A stretch of DNA of 64,000 bases, from assembly GCA_020635795.1 (NCBI GenBank), contig JACJZD010000001.1, forward strand, positions 1,373,001 through 1,437,000, written 5' to 3'. The stretch is from Flavobacteriales bacterium. GTDB lineage: Bacteria > Bacteroidota > Bacteroidia > Flavobacteriales_E > Vicingaceae. The notes under the pieces were generated by a model that searched no databases, was not told the DNA's origin, and saw only the letters and a list, made by a program, of their open reading frames with translations. Made by a program: the position numbers and the translations under genes. Shown here piece after piece: positions 54,157 through 62,377 of this stretch; within the stretch, counting starts at the first letter, position 1, and each line of letters begins with the position of its first letter.

Positions 54157-54573
54157 TTATTTACTCCAAATGGTCTTTTTTCCGAAACCTAAAGTATTGT
54201 CCGTCATTTTAATAGCTGACAGTTCAACACCCCATATTGGCGATGGTTTTGCTCGTGCAAAAGGAAATTTTTCGTAATAAATTTTGTAAAAATCATCAGC
54301 TTGCTCTTTCGATGGATTTACAAAAACACCTTCAAATTGTATGCCCTGAATTTTAGCAACTGAAGTTACCTCTGTAGTTATAGTGCCTGCAACAAAACCA
54401 TTTTTTAAGGCATCACTAATATGTTTGGTTGTATCATCCGACAAAAAAATCAACGTATTACGTGCCTTATCAAATACATAAAAACAAATAGCACAATATG
54501 GCTTTTCGTTAACAGATGTTGCTATAGTTAGCACCTTGTTTGAAGTAATGTATTCTATAATTTTTTTGTCCAT
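54157..54573 (-). CDS. Pyridoxamine 5'-phosphate oxidase-like (YhbP-type) flavin-binding-fold protein
   Basis: About 138 residues with the split beta-barrel fold. VLTIATSVNEKPYCAICFYV is the typical first strands, followed by LIFLSDDTTKHISDALKNGF, GTITTEVTSVAKIQGIQFEG and FARAKPSPIWGVELSAIKMT. The pattern matches the YhbP/general stress protein branch of the PNPOx-like superfamily, not true PdxH. Cofactor (FMN, heme or F420) and substrate are unknown. The ATG at 54573 is preferred to the GTG at 54591. Confidence 0.85.
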   Translation of the reverse strand: MDKKIIEYITSNKVLTIATSVNEKPYCAICFYVFDKARNTLIFLSDDTTKHISDALKNGFVAGTITTEVTSVAKIQGIQFEGVFVNPSKEQADDFYKIYYEKFPFARAKPSPIWGVELSAIKMTDNTLGFGKKTIWSK

Positions 54574-54679
54574 GTTGCTATTTTGAAACACAAAGTACCG
54601 ATTTTAATTTTTTCTGTAATACCTTTTGAAAATGATATTTATCATATTATGAATAGGCTTAAATCACCAACTTTGTTGC

Positions 54680-54766
54680 ATGACAACAGTAAATTTAAAT
54701 CAAATGCTGTACCGAGTTAAGTCTAACTCTTACCTACGTAATATTAAACGTAGAGACTCTTTTTAG
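54680..54766 (+). CDS. Possible 28-codon leader peptide upstream of tnaA
   Basis: ATG at 54680 runs to TAG at 54764-54766 and encodes MTTVNLNQMLYRVKSNSYLR plus IKRRDSF after an Asn. It follows CAACTTTG, close to the -7 consensus; the stretch TTTGTTGCATG is identical to that at the def start. It has no Trp, so it is not an E. coli-type TnaC. About 80 bases downstream the tnaA ATG follows, past sequence with inverted and direct repeats. A regulatory leader is possible, but a chance ORF is also possible. Confidence 0.35.
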   Translation: MTTVNLNQMLYRVKSNSYLRNIKRRDSF

Positions 54767-54846
54767 TAATTGTTGAATTGGAAAAAATCCAAGTCAACAT
54801 CTACTATTTTTAAATCATCCAATTAGTAATTTTTCAACTTAAAAAA

Positions 54847-56226
54847 ATGAAACATAAAACCATTATAGAGCCATTTAAAATTAAATCGGTTGAACCAATT
54901 TTTATGAGCACTGAAGCTCAACGAAATGAATTTCTAAAAAAAGCACACAACAATCCATTTCTTTTACAATCCGACCAAGTAATTATCGATTTTTTAACCG
55001 ATAGCGGAACTTCTGCTATGAGTGCTGAACAATGGGCTGGAGTAATGCGTGGAGATGAATCTTATGCAGGTTCAAAATCATGGCAACGTATGGAAGCATC
55101 CATTAAACATTTAACGGGAATGGAGTATATCTTACCCACACACCAAGGTAGAGCTGCCGAGCGTATCATTTATGGTCATTTAGGTGGTCCTGGTAAAACA
55201 TTTATTAGTAACACCCATTTTGATACCACTCGTGCAAACATAGAGTTTTCAGGAGCGGAAGCACTTGATATTGCTATCGACGAATCGAACGATCCCGCTT
55301 TAATTCACCCTTTTAAAGGAAACATTAATGTTGAGCGATTGGAAAAAATTATTCAAGAAAAAGGTGCGAAAAATATTGGTGCTGTTATTTTAACAGTAAC
55401 CAACAACAGTGGTGGCGGACAACCTGTTAGTATGAAAAATGCAAAAGAGGTTAGTGCTATTTGTAAAAAACACGGTATTTTATTGCTGTTAGACTGTTGT
55501 AGAGTTGCTGAAAACGCTTATTTCATTAAACACCGCGAAGCAGGTTATGAAAACAAAACGTACGAGGAAATTGCTCAAGAAATGTTTGCTTTAACCGATG
55601 GTGCTGCCATGAGCTCTAAAAAAGATGCCTTGGTAAACATGGGTGGATTTTTAGCTTTAAGAAGCAAGGAAATTGCAGAAGCTTGTACCATGTTGCTAAT
55701 TATTACCGAAGGCTTTAGTACTTACGGAGGTTTATCGGGAAGAGATATGGAAGCCCTTGCTATTGGTTTAAAAGAAGTTTTTGAACCCGCTTATTTGGAA
55801 TACCGAATTAAAAGCACAGCCTATTTAGGCGAACATTTACACAAAATGGGCGTTCCGGTAATGATGCCTATTGGTGGTCATGCAGTATACATTGACGCTA
55901 AAAAATTGTATTCGCATATACCAGTCGAACAATACCCAGGACAAGCACTAGCATGCGAACTGTATAAAAAAGCAGGTATCAGAACAGTTGAAATTGGCTC
56001 TGTTATGTTTGGAAAATATGATGATAAAGGCAAACTTGTTCCTGCTCCAATGGAGTTGGTACGTTTAGCCATTCCTCGTAGAGTTTACACACAAAGCCAT
56101 ATCGAATACGTGATTGAAACTTTTGATGAAATTTTGAAAGAAAAAGATGCTGTAAAAGGTTATAAAATAACGAAAGAGCCAAAATTTTTACGTCACTTTA
56201 CAGCACATTTTGAGGAGATGAAGTAG
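54847..56226 (+). CDS. tnaA: Tryptophanase (tryptophan indole-lyase)
   Basis: PLP enzyme that splits tryptophan into indole, pyruvate and ammonia; indole is a signal in many bacteria. It opens IIEPFKIKSVEPI like known TnaA. LTDSGTSAMSAEQWAGVMRG, PTHQGRAAERI and NTHFDTTRANI bind PLP and substrate. The PLP Lys is in SSKKDALVNMGG (about 257). Near the C-terminus it has RTVEIGSVMFG, as in TnaA, not the MERG-type motif of tyrosine phenol-lyase. The 459-residue length is normal. There is no tnaB permease gene. A clear terminator follows. Confidence 0.92.
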   Translation: MKHKTIIEPFKIKSVEPIFMSTEAQRNEFLKKAHNNPFLLQSDQVIIDFLTDSGTSAMSAEQWAGVMRGDESYAGSKSWQRMEASIKHLTGMEYILPTHQGRAAERIIYGHLGGPGKTFISNTHFDTTRANIEFSGAEALDIAIDESNDPALIHPFKGNINVERLEKIIQEKGAKNIGAVILTVTNNSGGGQPVSMKNAKEVSAICKKHGILLLLDCCRVAENAYFIKHREAGYENKTYEEIAQEMFALTDGAAMSSKKDALVNMGGFLALRSKEIAEACTMLLIITEGFSTYGGLSGRDMEALAIGLKEVFEPAYLEYRIKSTAYLGEHLHKMGVPVMMPIGGHAVYIDAKKLYSHIPVEQYPGQALACELYKKAGIRTVEIGSVMFGKYDDKGKLVPAPMELVRLAIPRRVYTQSHIEYVIETFDEILKEKDAVKGYKITKEPKFLRHFTAHFEEMK

Positions 56227-56233
56227 AAGTGGG

Positions 56234-56273
56234 AAGACCGAAGTCAGAAACAACTTCCAACTTCGGTCTTTTT
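56234..56273 (+). terminator. Rho-independent terminator of tnaA, built from a CT-rich repeat
   Basis: AAGACCGAAGT (56234-56244) pairs perfectly with ACTTCGGTCTT (56260-56270), followed by TTT. The loop and flank contain AACTTCC words shared with the 16.6-kb intergenic repeat. Confidence 0.75.
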
Positions 56274-56355
56274 ACTTCCAACTATTTCAGGTTAAACGTC
56301 TAACTGATAAGACTTTTTTCATTAACTTCGCAACCTTATAAATTTTAATAAAAAG

Positions 56356-58296
56356 ATGATAAAAGTAACTTTACCCGATGGAGCAGTAAAAGAGCTACCA
56401 AAAGGAAGCAGTCCGATGGACGTTGCACTAAGTATTAGCGAAGGTTTAGCTAGAAATGTAATTTCAGCAAAAGTAAACGGCACAACCGTTGAAGTTACCA
56501 CGCCTATTACCACAGATGCAAAAGTTACCTTATTTACTTTCGATAGTGAGGATGGAAAAAAAGCGTTTTGGCATTCGTCAGCTCATATTTTAGCTCAGGC
56601 TTTAGAAAAATTATACCCGGGTATTAAATTAACTATTGGTCCTGCTATCGAAAATGGTTTTTATTACGATGTTGACTCTCCTACCCCCATTAGAGAAGAA
56701 GATTTTAAAAAAATTGAAGACAAATTTTTGGAATTGGCTCGCGAAAAAGCCGATTTTAAAATGCGACCAGTAAGCAAAGCTGATGCTTTAGCAAAATACA
56801 AAAAAGAAGGCAACGAATACAAAGTTGAGCTTATTGAAAACCTAAACGATGGCGAAATAACATTTTGCGACCACTCAGATTTTACCGATTTATGTAGAGG
56901 TGGGCATATTCCTAATACTGGAATAGTAAAAGCTTTTAAAGTAATGAATGTTGCTGGAGCATATTGGAGAGCCGACCAAACTAAAAATCAATTGACTCGT
57001 GTTTATGGAATATCGTTCCCAAAACAAAAGTTGTTGGAAGAATATTTAGAATTGTTGGAGCAAGCCAAACAACGCGACCACAGAAAGTTGGGTAAAGAAT
57101 TGGAGTTGTTTACTTTTTCTGATAATGTTGGACAAGGTTTACCATTATGGCTACCTAAAGGAGCAATGTTGCGTGAGCGATTAGAAAACTTCTTGAAAAA
57201 AGCTCAATTAAAAGCTGGTTACCTACCTGTTATTACTCCTCATATCGGTCATAAAAACTTATATGTAACTTCTGGACATTACGAGAAATACGGTGAAGAT
57301 TCGTTTCAACCCATATTAACACCACACGAAGGTGAAGTGTTTTTATTAAAACCAATGAACTGCCCTCACCACTGCGAAATTTACAAAACCTCACCACGTT
57401 CTTACAAAGATTTACCTGTAAGATATGCTGAGTTTGGTACAGTTTATCGTTACGAACAAAGTGGTGAATTACATGGTTTAACTCGTGTTAGAAGTTTTAC
57501 TCAAGACGATGCTCACTTGTTTTGCCGACCTGACCAAGTAGAAGATGAATTTAAAAAAGTAATTGATTTGGTGCTTTATGTATTTAAAGCATTAGGTTTC
57601 GAAAATTATACCGCTCAAGTATCGTTACGCGACCCAGAAAACAAAACCAAATACATTGGTAGCGATGAAAATTGGGAGAAAGCAGAAAGAGCAATTATTA
57701 ACGCGGCTAACGAAAAAGGTTTAAAAACGGTTGTTGAAACTGGCGAAGCAGCTTTTTATGGTCCAAAACTGGATTTTATGGTTAAGGATGCATTAGGTAG
57801 AAGCTGGCAATTAGGAACTATTCAAGTAGATTATAACCTACCTGAACGTTTTGAATTGGAATACAAAGGCAGCGACAACGAAATGCACCGACCAGTAATG
57901 ATACATCGTGCACCATTTGGTTCTATGGAACGATTTGTTGCTGTATTGATTGAACACTGCGGTGGAAACTTCCCACTTTGGTTAACACCCGACCAAGTGG
58001 CAATTTTACCAATTAGCGAAAAATACAACGAAAACGCAGAAAATATTTTAAATCTGCTAAATAATTACGATATTCGCGGCTTCGTTGACGACAGAAACGA
58101 GAAAATTGGTCGAAAAATTAGAGATGCGGAAGTTTCAAAAGTTCCGTTTATGCTGGTTTTAGGCGAGAAAGAGATAGAAACAGGGATGCTTTCTGTGCGT
58201 AAACATGGTGCTGGTGATTTGGGTACTTTTAGTATAAAAGACTTTGCCGAAATCATCAATAATGATATAAAAAAAGATTTAGTAGTTAATAATTAA
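56356..58296 (+). CDS. thrS: Threonyl-tRNA synthetase
   Basis: Class II aminoacyl-tRNA synthetase, 646 residues. An N-terminal TGS domain (MIKVTLPDGAVKELPKGSSP, 1-62) precedes the editing domain (HSSAHILAQAL, HSDFTDLCRGGH with its Cys/His). The catalytic core shows the zinc Cys in MNCPHHCEIY, class II motif 2 RYEQSGELHGLTRVRSFTQD and motif 3 APFGSMERF. The anticodon-binding domain is C-terminal (VAILPISEKYNENAENIL). Gene order thrS-infC-rpmI-rplT is the classical bacterial cluster. TAACTTCG about 25 bases upstream resembles a -7 element. Confidence 0.97.
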   Translation: MIKVTLPDGAVKELPKGSSPMDVALSISEGLARNVISAKVNGTTVEVTTPITTDAKVTLFTFDSEDGKKAFWHSSAHILAQALEKLYPGIKLTIGPAIENGFYYDVDSPTPIREEDFKKIEDKFLELAREKADFKMRPVSKADALAKYKKEGNEYKVELIENLNDGEITFCDHSDFTDLCRGGHIPNTGIVKAFKVMNVAGAYWRADQTKNQLTRVYGISFPKQKLLEEYLELLEQAKQRDHRKLGKELELFTFSDNVGQGLPLWLPKGAMLRERLENFLKKAQLKAGYLPVITPHIGHKNLYVTSGHYEKYGEDSFQPILTPHEGEVFLLKPMNCPHHCEIYKTSPRSYKDLPVRYAEFGTVYRYEQSGELHGLTRVRSFTQDDAHLFCRPDQVEDEFKKVIDLVLYVFKALGFENYTAQVSLRDPENKTKYIGSDENWEKAERAIINAANEKGLKTVVETGEAAFYGPKLDFMVKDALGRSWQLGTIQVDYNLPERFELEYKGSDNEMHRPVMIHRAPFGSMERFVAVLIEHCGGNFPLWLTPDQVAILPISEKYNENAENILNLLNNYDIRGFVDDRNEKIGRKIRDAEVSKVPFMLVLGEKEIETGMLSVRKHGAGDLGTFSIKDFAEIINNDIKKDLVVNN

Positions 58297-58304
58297 TTTA
58301 AAAC

Positions 58305-58862
58305 TTGGCAGAAAACAGATTTAAAGGGCGATTCGATAGAGGAGCCAAACAAGATGCACACAAAATTAACGATCGAATTTATGCGAAAGAAGTTCGTGTA
58401 ATTGCCGATGGAGTTGAACCAGCAGTTTATCCAATTGCAAAAGCGTTGGAAATGGCTCGTGAGTTAGAGTTGGACTTGGTAGAAATATCGCCAAATGCTG
58501 TGCCGCCAGTTTGTAAAATTATTGATTACAAAAAGTTTTTGTACGACCAAAAAAAGAAACAAAAAGAAATTAAAGCAAATGCTCAAAAAATTGTTTTAAA
58601 GGAAATTCGTTTCGGTCCGAACACTGATGAGCATGATTTTGAGTTTAAATGCAAACATGCCGAAAAATTTATCAAAGAAGGCTCAAAAGTAAAAGCTTTT
58701 GTGTTTTTTAAAGGTAGATCAATTGTATTTAAAGATAGAGGAGAAATTTTGTTGTTAAGAATGGCTCAAGCTCTTGAAGAAATAGCGGTAGTAGAAAGTA
58801 TGCCAAAACTGGAAGGTAAAAAAATGTTTATGTTTTTAGCTCCAAAAAAGAAAAGTAAGTAA
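58305..58862 (+). CDS. infC: Translation initiation factor IF-3, TTG start
   Basis: IF-3, which proofreads start-codon/initiator-tRNA pairing on the 30S subunit. The N-terminal domain starts RINDR-like (HKINDRIYAKEVRVI, from about residue 20); the linker and C-terminal domain contain KEIRFGPNTDEHDFEFKCKH and KVKAFVFFKGRSIVFKDRGE. It reads from TTG at 58305, eight bases after the thrS stop; the next ATG is about 48 codons in and would remove much of the N-terminal domain. A non-AUG start on infC is the known basis of IF-3 autoregulation in E. coli (AUU there), and the same logic may apply here. Confidence 0.95.
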   Translation: MAENRFKGRFDRGAKQDAHKINDRIYAKEVRVIADGVEPAVYPIAKALEMARELELDLVEISPNAVPPVCKIIDYKKFLYDQKKKQKEIKANAQKIVLKEIRFGPNTDEHDFEFKCKHAEKFIKEGSKVKAFVFFKGRSIVFKDRGEILLLRMAQALEEIAVVESMPKLEGKKMFMFLAPKKKSK

Positions 58863-58884
58863 TAAACCATTTAAATAAAGTAGT

Positions 58885-59079
58885 ATGCCTAAAATGAAAA
58901 CTGGCTCCAGTGCTAAGAAAAGATTCCGATTGACTGGAACGGGAAAAATTAAAAGAAAACATGCTTTTAAAAGTCATATTTTAACTAAAAAAACGACTAA
59001 ACAAAAGCGTAATTTAACTAAATTCGGTGTAGTTGATTCTACTGACGAAAAAAACATTAAATTACAATTGTGTATCTGA
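58885..59079 (+). CDS. rpmI: 50S ribosomal protein L35
   Basis: 64-residue ribosomal protein with the family N-terminus MPKMKTGSSAKKRFRLTGTG and KIKRKHAFKSHILTKKTTKQ. Length and basic composition are normal. It lies 22 bases after infC and 126 bases before rplT, in the standard infC-rpmI-rplT order. The 126-base gap shows no promoter I am sure of, and may host the L20 autoregulatory site known from other bacteria. Confidence 0.96.
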   Translation: MPKMKTGSSAKKRFRLTGTGKIKRKHAFKSHILTKKTTKQKRNLTKFGVVDSTDEKNIKLQLCI

Positions 59080-59205
59080 TAAACTCAGCAGCACAGTAAA
59101 TGTTAACTAAAATCGGTTATCGTAAATTAAAAAAAGTTTAAAACCAGGTAATTAGTTTAAAGCACCGATAAAACGGACACTAACTACCAAAAAACGTAAG
59201 AAATT

Positions 59206-59550
59206 ATGCCAAGATCAGTAAACGCAGTAGCTTCAAGAGCTAGAAGAAAAAAAATCTTAAAAAGAGCCAAAGGTTATTTTGGAAGAAGAAAAAATGTATG
59301 GACAGTAGCCAAAAACGCAGTAGAGAAAGCTGGTGTTTATGCTTATACAGGTAGAAAACAAAAGAAAAGAAATTACAGAGCATTGTGGATTCAAAGAATT
59401 AATGCTGGAGCAAGATTACATGGTTTGTCTTACTCTAAATTAATGGGACAATTAGCTAAAAAAGACATCGAATTAAATCGTAAAGTTTTAGCTGATTTAG
59501 CAATGAACCACCCAGAAGCTTTTAAAGCTGTGATTGATTCTGTAAAATAA
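59206..59550 (+). CDS. rplT: 50S ribosomal protein L20
   Basis: 114-residue L20, an early 23S rRNA assembly protein that in other bacteria also represses its own operon. The sequence MPRSVNAVASRARRKKILKR, AKGYFGRRKNVWTVAKNAVE and YRALWIQRINAGARLHGLSY is diagnostic. It is the last gene of the cluster and is followed by a strong terminator at 59573. Confidence 0.97.
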   Translation: MPRSVNAVASRARRKKILKRAKGYFGRRKNVWTVAKNAVEKAGVYAYTGRKQKKRNYRALWIQRINAGARLHGLSYSKLMGQLAKKDIELNRKVLADLAMNHPEAFKAVIDSVK

Positions 59551-59572
59551 TTTTCTATTTTATACAATACTC

Positions 59573-59604
59573 AAAAAAGCCCGACCAATGGTCGGGCTTT
59601 TTTA
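59573..59604 (+). terminator. Rho-independent terminator of the infC-rpmI-rplT operon
   Basis: AAAAAAGCCCGACCA and TGGTCGGGCTTTTTT form a long GC-rich stem followed by a U-tract, about 25 bases after the rplT stop. Confidence 0.92.
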
Positions 59605-59722
59605 TTGCTCTTTTTTAACATCAACATTTTAAAGGTTAATAACTTGAAATAAGATTCTATAAACAAATAAGGATTAAAATCGTAAACTTGCTATAAGAGA
59701 CATTTTAAAATGCTAAAAGTTA

Positions 59723-60643
59723 ATGAAGGAGCAAAATGCAAAACCATTTTTGAAATGGGCTGGTGGTAAAACTCAGCTCATTAATGAGATTGAGAAATCG
59801 TTGCCTTATAAAATAACTGATAAAAGATTTACTTACATTGAACCTTTTGTAGGAAGTGGTGCTGTGTTGTTTTGGATGCTAAACAACTTTCCGAAAATGG
59901 AAAAAGCAGTAATTAACGATATTAACGAAGATTTGATAAACGTTTATAAAACAATTACCAAGAAACCAAAAGAGTTGATTTCTATTCTTCAAATTTTACA
60001 AAATGAATTTCACGGATTAGAAAATAAACAAGCAGAAAAAAAAGCATATTATTACCAAAAAAGAGAACTCTACAATACCAGAAATACGGATAAAACTACT
60101 CAAGCCTCATTATTTATTTTTCTAAATCGCACTTGCTTTAATGGATTGTACAGAGTAAACAAAAGCAACAGATTTAATGTACCCATGGGAAGTTATAAAA
60201 ACCCAACCATTTGTGATGATAAAAATATTTTGGCAGTAAGTGAAGCTTTGCAAAAAGTAGAAATATTATGTGGAGACTATGAAGCTACGTTAAAAGGTGC
60301 TACAGACAATTCTTTTTTTTATTTCGATCCACCCTACAAGCCTTTACACAATACTTCAAGTTTTAACTCATATGCAAAAGACGAATTTAATGATGCTGAA
60401 CAAATACGATTACGTAATTTTTGTAATGTATTAGAGCAGAAAGGACACAAATGGATGTTGAGCAATTCGGATGTAAAAGATAAAATTTCTAACAACAATT
60501 TCTTTGACGATATTTATGCTGATTTTTCAATTGCAAGAGTAAAAGCAAGAAGAAGTATTAATGCAAACCCAGAGAAAAGAGGTGTATTAAATGAGCTATT
60601 AATTACAAACTATAATTATGAACAAGCTTTGCAGTCTGCTTAA
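59723..60643 (+). CDS. DNA adenine methyltransferase (Dam/M1.DpnII-like, alpha class)
   Basis: N6-adenine methyltransferase of the D12 (Dam/DpnM) family, which methylates GATC. The alpha-class motif order is seen: PFLKWAGGKTQLI (8-20), FVGSG SAM motif (42-46) and catalytic DPPY (202-205). The TFNGLYR-like region here is NRTCFNGLYRVNKSNRFN. The 306-residue length exceeds E. coli Dam (278). It overlaps the downstream endonuclease gene by 26 bases, so methylase and nuclease are co-expressed. GATC specificity is inferred from the family and the DpnII-type partner. Confidence 0.9.
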   Translation: MKEQNAKPFLKWAGGKTQLINEIEKSLPYKITDKRFTYIEPFVGSGAVLFWMLNNFPKMEKAVINDINEDLINVYKTITKKPKELISILQILQNEFHGLENKQAEKKAYYYQKRELYNTRNTDKTTQASLFIFLNRTCFNGLYRVNKSNRFNVPMGSYKNPTICDDKNILAVSEALQKVEILCGDYEATLKGATDNSFFYFDPPYKPLHNTSSFNSYAKDEFNDAEQIRLRNFCNVLEQKGHKWMLSNSDVKDKISNNNFFDDIYADFSIARVKARRSINANPEKRGVLNELLITNYNYEQALQSA

Positions 60644-61517
60644 ATTGAAAAACGAAGATTTGCTGTTTGATAAAATCACACAGAGCTTTAAAGAGAAAAT
60701 CACTAAATGGGATTACTTCGTTAATTGGACTAAAGTATTCAGCAATATTAAACCAATTGAAAAAGAATTAAATCTTTTAAACTTCTTGATTGGGAAAGAG
60801 GATATTGAAACGGAAGCATACAATCTTATAAAACAATACCCTCAAGTAATTAAAGCCTTTCCTACTCTCATAGCTATTAGAGAAAAATCAATTGATATTT
60901 TGATTGATGCCAAAAATTTTATTTACAAAAACTACTCTTTTAGTAAAGGTAAACTGACCGATAGTGAGTGTAAAGAATTGGCAAATTTTGTAGTTAATTC
61001 GGGCATAGGTGCGATTTTGAAAGACAAAAAAGTAAAAAACTTAGTTGATTACGCAACAGGAGTTGAAGTTGGTTTAGATAGCAATGGTAGAAAAAACAGA
61101 GGCGGAACGCTAATGGAAAGTTTAGTTGAGGAATTTGTTTCTGATACTTGCCAAAACCTAGGAATTCAATATATGACACAGGCAACTGCAAAAAAAATAA
61201 AAGAACAATGGGGCTTAGATGTAGTAGTTGACAAATCTTCTCGTCAATTGGATTTTGCGATTAATAAAAAAGGGAAATTGTATTTTATAGAATGTAATTT
61301 TTATGGAGGTGGAGGCTCTAAATTAAAATCGACCGCAACCGAATACATAGAAATGAATCGTTATTGGAACAAACAAGGAATTGAATTTATTTGGATTACT
61401 GATGGTGCTGGTTGGAAATCTACCTTAAAACCATTGAGAGAGTTTTTTGATAAAGCAGATTATTTATTGAATTTGGAAATGTTGAAGGAGGATGTTCTAA
61501 AAACTATTATCCAATGA
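60618..61517 (+). CDS. DpnII/MboI-type restriction endonuclease (GATC)
   Basis: Type II endonuclease expected to cut unmethylated GATC. Family landmarks: FKEKITKWDYFVNWTKVFSN near the N-terminus, NFLIGKEDIE, KAFPTLIAIREKSIDIL, RKNRGGTLMESLVEEFV and YMTQATAKKIKEQWG. The catalytic region is RQLDFAINKKGKLYFIECNF, a PD-(D/E)xK variant in which the usual Lys position is Asn, as I recall for this family. WITDGAGWKSTLKPLREFF is the typical C-terminal block. The 299-residue length is close to R.DpnII. It overlaps the methylase stop by 26 bases. Confidence 0.9.
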   Translation: MNKLCSLLKLKNEDLLFDKITQSFKEKITKWDYFVNWTKVFSNIKPIEKELNLLNFLIGKEDIETEAYNLIKQYPQVIKAFPTLIAIREKSIDILIDAKNFIYKNYSFSKGKLTDSECKELANFVVNSGIGAILKDKKVKNLVDYATGVEVGLDSNGRKNRGGTLMESLVEEFVSDTCQNLGIQYMTQATAKKIKEQWGLDVVVDKSSRQLDFAINKKGKLYFIECNFYGGGGSKLKSTATEYIEMNRYWNKQGIEFIWITDGAGWKSTLKPLREFFDKADYLLNLEMLKEDVLKTIIQ

Positions 61518-61535
61518 ACTTAAAGGAAATAATAA

Positions 61536-62087
61536 ATGAAACAAACACCCCATATGATTGTTAAAGGCACGTCGCCTTTAGCCGTAATTCAAGTTAACGA
61601 TTCTTATATCTTAGGGATTTATCAAGGTAGTCTGTCAAAATTTGATTTGTTGCTTAAATATCGACAAATAGATAATTCTACCAAATCAGGATGGAGTAGA
61701 ATTAGAACTCCAAAACATATGCATTGGGCAGTCGATGCCTTAATTAAAATGCAACATCAAAAAACAGAAACTAAAAAATTCATTTCTTTTCTTATAAACA
61801 TGTGGGACAATAATATAGAACCAATAAAGTCAAAAAAACATAGAGATGAAATATTAAATATTGACAAACTAAAAAAAGAAATAAACAAAGAAGCTAAGAA
61901 ATATCCAAAACTAGCTGGAAAAGGAGAATATAGCATTAAATTTTTGTACCTTATTGCTAAACTTTTGATGGTTCAAGAAAAAACAAACCTATCTACTGCC
62001 TTTATGTTTAGGCAACTTCTTGAAGCATTAAAAGACAATAAAGATATTTTTAAAATAGTTAGTCTGGCAACCCATAATGGTAGATAA
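61536..62087 (+). CDS. Unknown protein inside the DpnII-type locus (183 aa)
   Basis: Starts 18 bases after the endonuclease stop, on the same strand. The N-terminal part (HMIVKGTSPLAVIQVNDSYI, ILGIYQGSLSKFDLLLKYRQ) looks like a small beta-sheet domain, followed by basic helices (KLKKEINKEAKKYPKLAGKG). No signal peptide, membrane span or nuclease motif is obvious. I do not recognise the family. Position suggests a passenger or accessory factor of the restriction system. A hairpin separates it from the convergent controller gene. Confidence 0.7.
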   Translation: MKQTPHMIVKGTSPLAVIQVNDSYILGIYQGSLSKFDLLLKYRQIDNSTKSGWSRIRTPKHMHWAVDALIKMQHQKTETKKFISFLINMWDNNIEPIKSKKHRDEILNIDKLKKEINKEAKKYPKLAGKGEYSIKFLYLIAKLLMVQEKTNLSTAFMFRQLLEALKDNKDIFKIVSLATHNGR

Positions 62088-62092
62088 ACAAC

Positions 62093-62113
62093 TTGTTCGG
62101 AAATCCCGAACAA
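62093..62113. terminator. Hairpin between convergent restriction-locus genes
   Basis: TTGTTCGG-AAATC-CCGAACAA is a perfect 8-bp stem in the 27-base gap between the 183-aa gene and the controller gene. There is no strong T-run on either side, so it may be a weak bidirectional terminator. Confidence 0.5.
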
Positions 62114-62114
62114 C

Positions 62115-62327
62115 TTAAAACTTCATCAAATCTGATATAGAAATTTCTAATCCTCTTGCGATAACTTCAATGTTTACTAAAGAAGGATTTCGTTCTCCTC
62201 TTTCTATCATTCCAATGTAATTTTTATGTAAACCACACTTTCTGGCAAACTGCTCCTGAGTTAAGTTTTTTTCAACCCTTAACTTTTTTAATTGTTGTCC
62301 GAAATTTTCTAATATGGAATTGCTCAT
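62115..62327 (-). CDS. Xre-type HTH regulator, probable restriction controller (C protein)
   Basis: 70-residue single-domain HTH_3 protein: FGQQLKKLRVEKNLTQEQFA, RKCGLHKNYIGMIERGERNP and SLVNIEVIARGLEISISDLM are the five-helix Xre fold. Size and location match the controller (C) proteins that time nuclease and methylase expression in type II systems. It is on the opposite strand from the rest of the locus and divergent from the second methylase unit. The ATG at 62327 is preferred over a GTG at 62342. An ACAC-N5-GTGT palindrome lies 12 bases upstream. Confidence 0.85.
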   Translation of the reverse strand: MSNSILENFGQQLKKLRVEKNLTQEQFARKCGLHKNYIGMIERGERNPSLVNIEVIARGLEISISDLMKF

Positions 62328-62338
62328 AAAATAAAAAG

Positions 62339-62351
62339 ACACTTATTGTGT
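62339..62351. promoter_or_regulatory. Candidate operator for the Xre-type controller
   Basis: ACACTTATTGTGT (ACAC-N5-GTGT) lies in the divergent region, 12 bases before the controller ATG and just upstream of the TACTTTTG promoter of the opposite unit, where a repressor or activator would act on both. Only one copy was seen; classical C-boxes are tandem. Confidence 0.4.
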
Positions 62352-62369
62352 GTTTTAATAAAAATTCAT

Positions 62370-62377
62370 TACTTTTG
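62370..62377 (+). promoter_or_regulatory. TAnnTTTG -7 element of the second methylase unit
   Basis: TACTTTTG lies 24 bases before the ATG at 62402. Its presence inside the longer GTG-initiated frame from 62348 argues that 62402 is the true start. Confidence 0.55.

Noticed and set aside
54648..54719. Alternative small ORF beginning MNRLKSPTLLHD upstream of tnaA
   Set aside because: It overlaps the 54680 ORF in another frame and begins upstream of the -7-like element, with no supporting feature.
54847..56226. Tyrosine phenol-lyase instead of tryptophanase
   Set aside because: The C-terminal region reads VEIGS as in TnaA and lacks the MERG-type motif with the Arg that binds the phenol substrate in tyrosine phenol-lyase.
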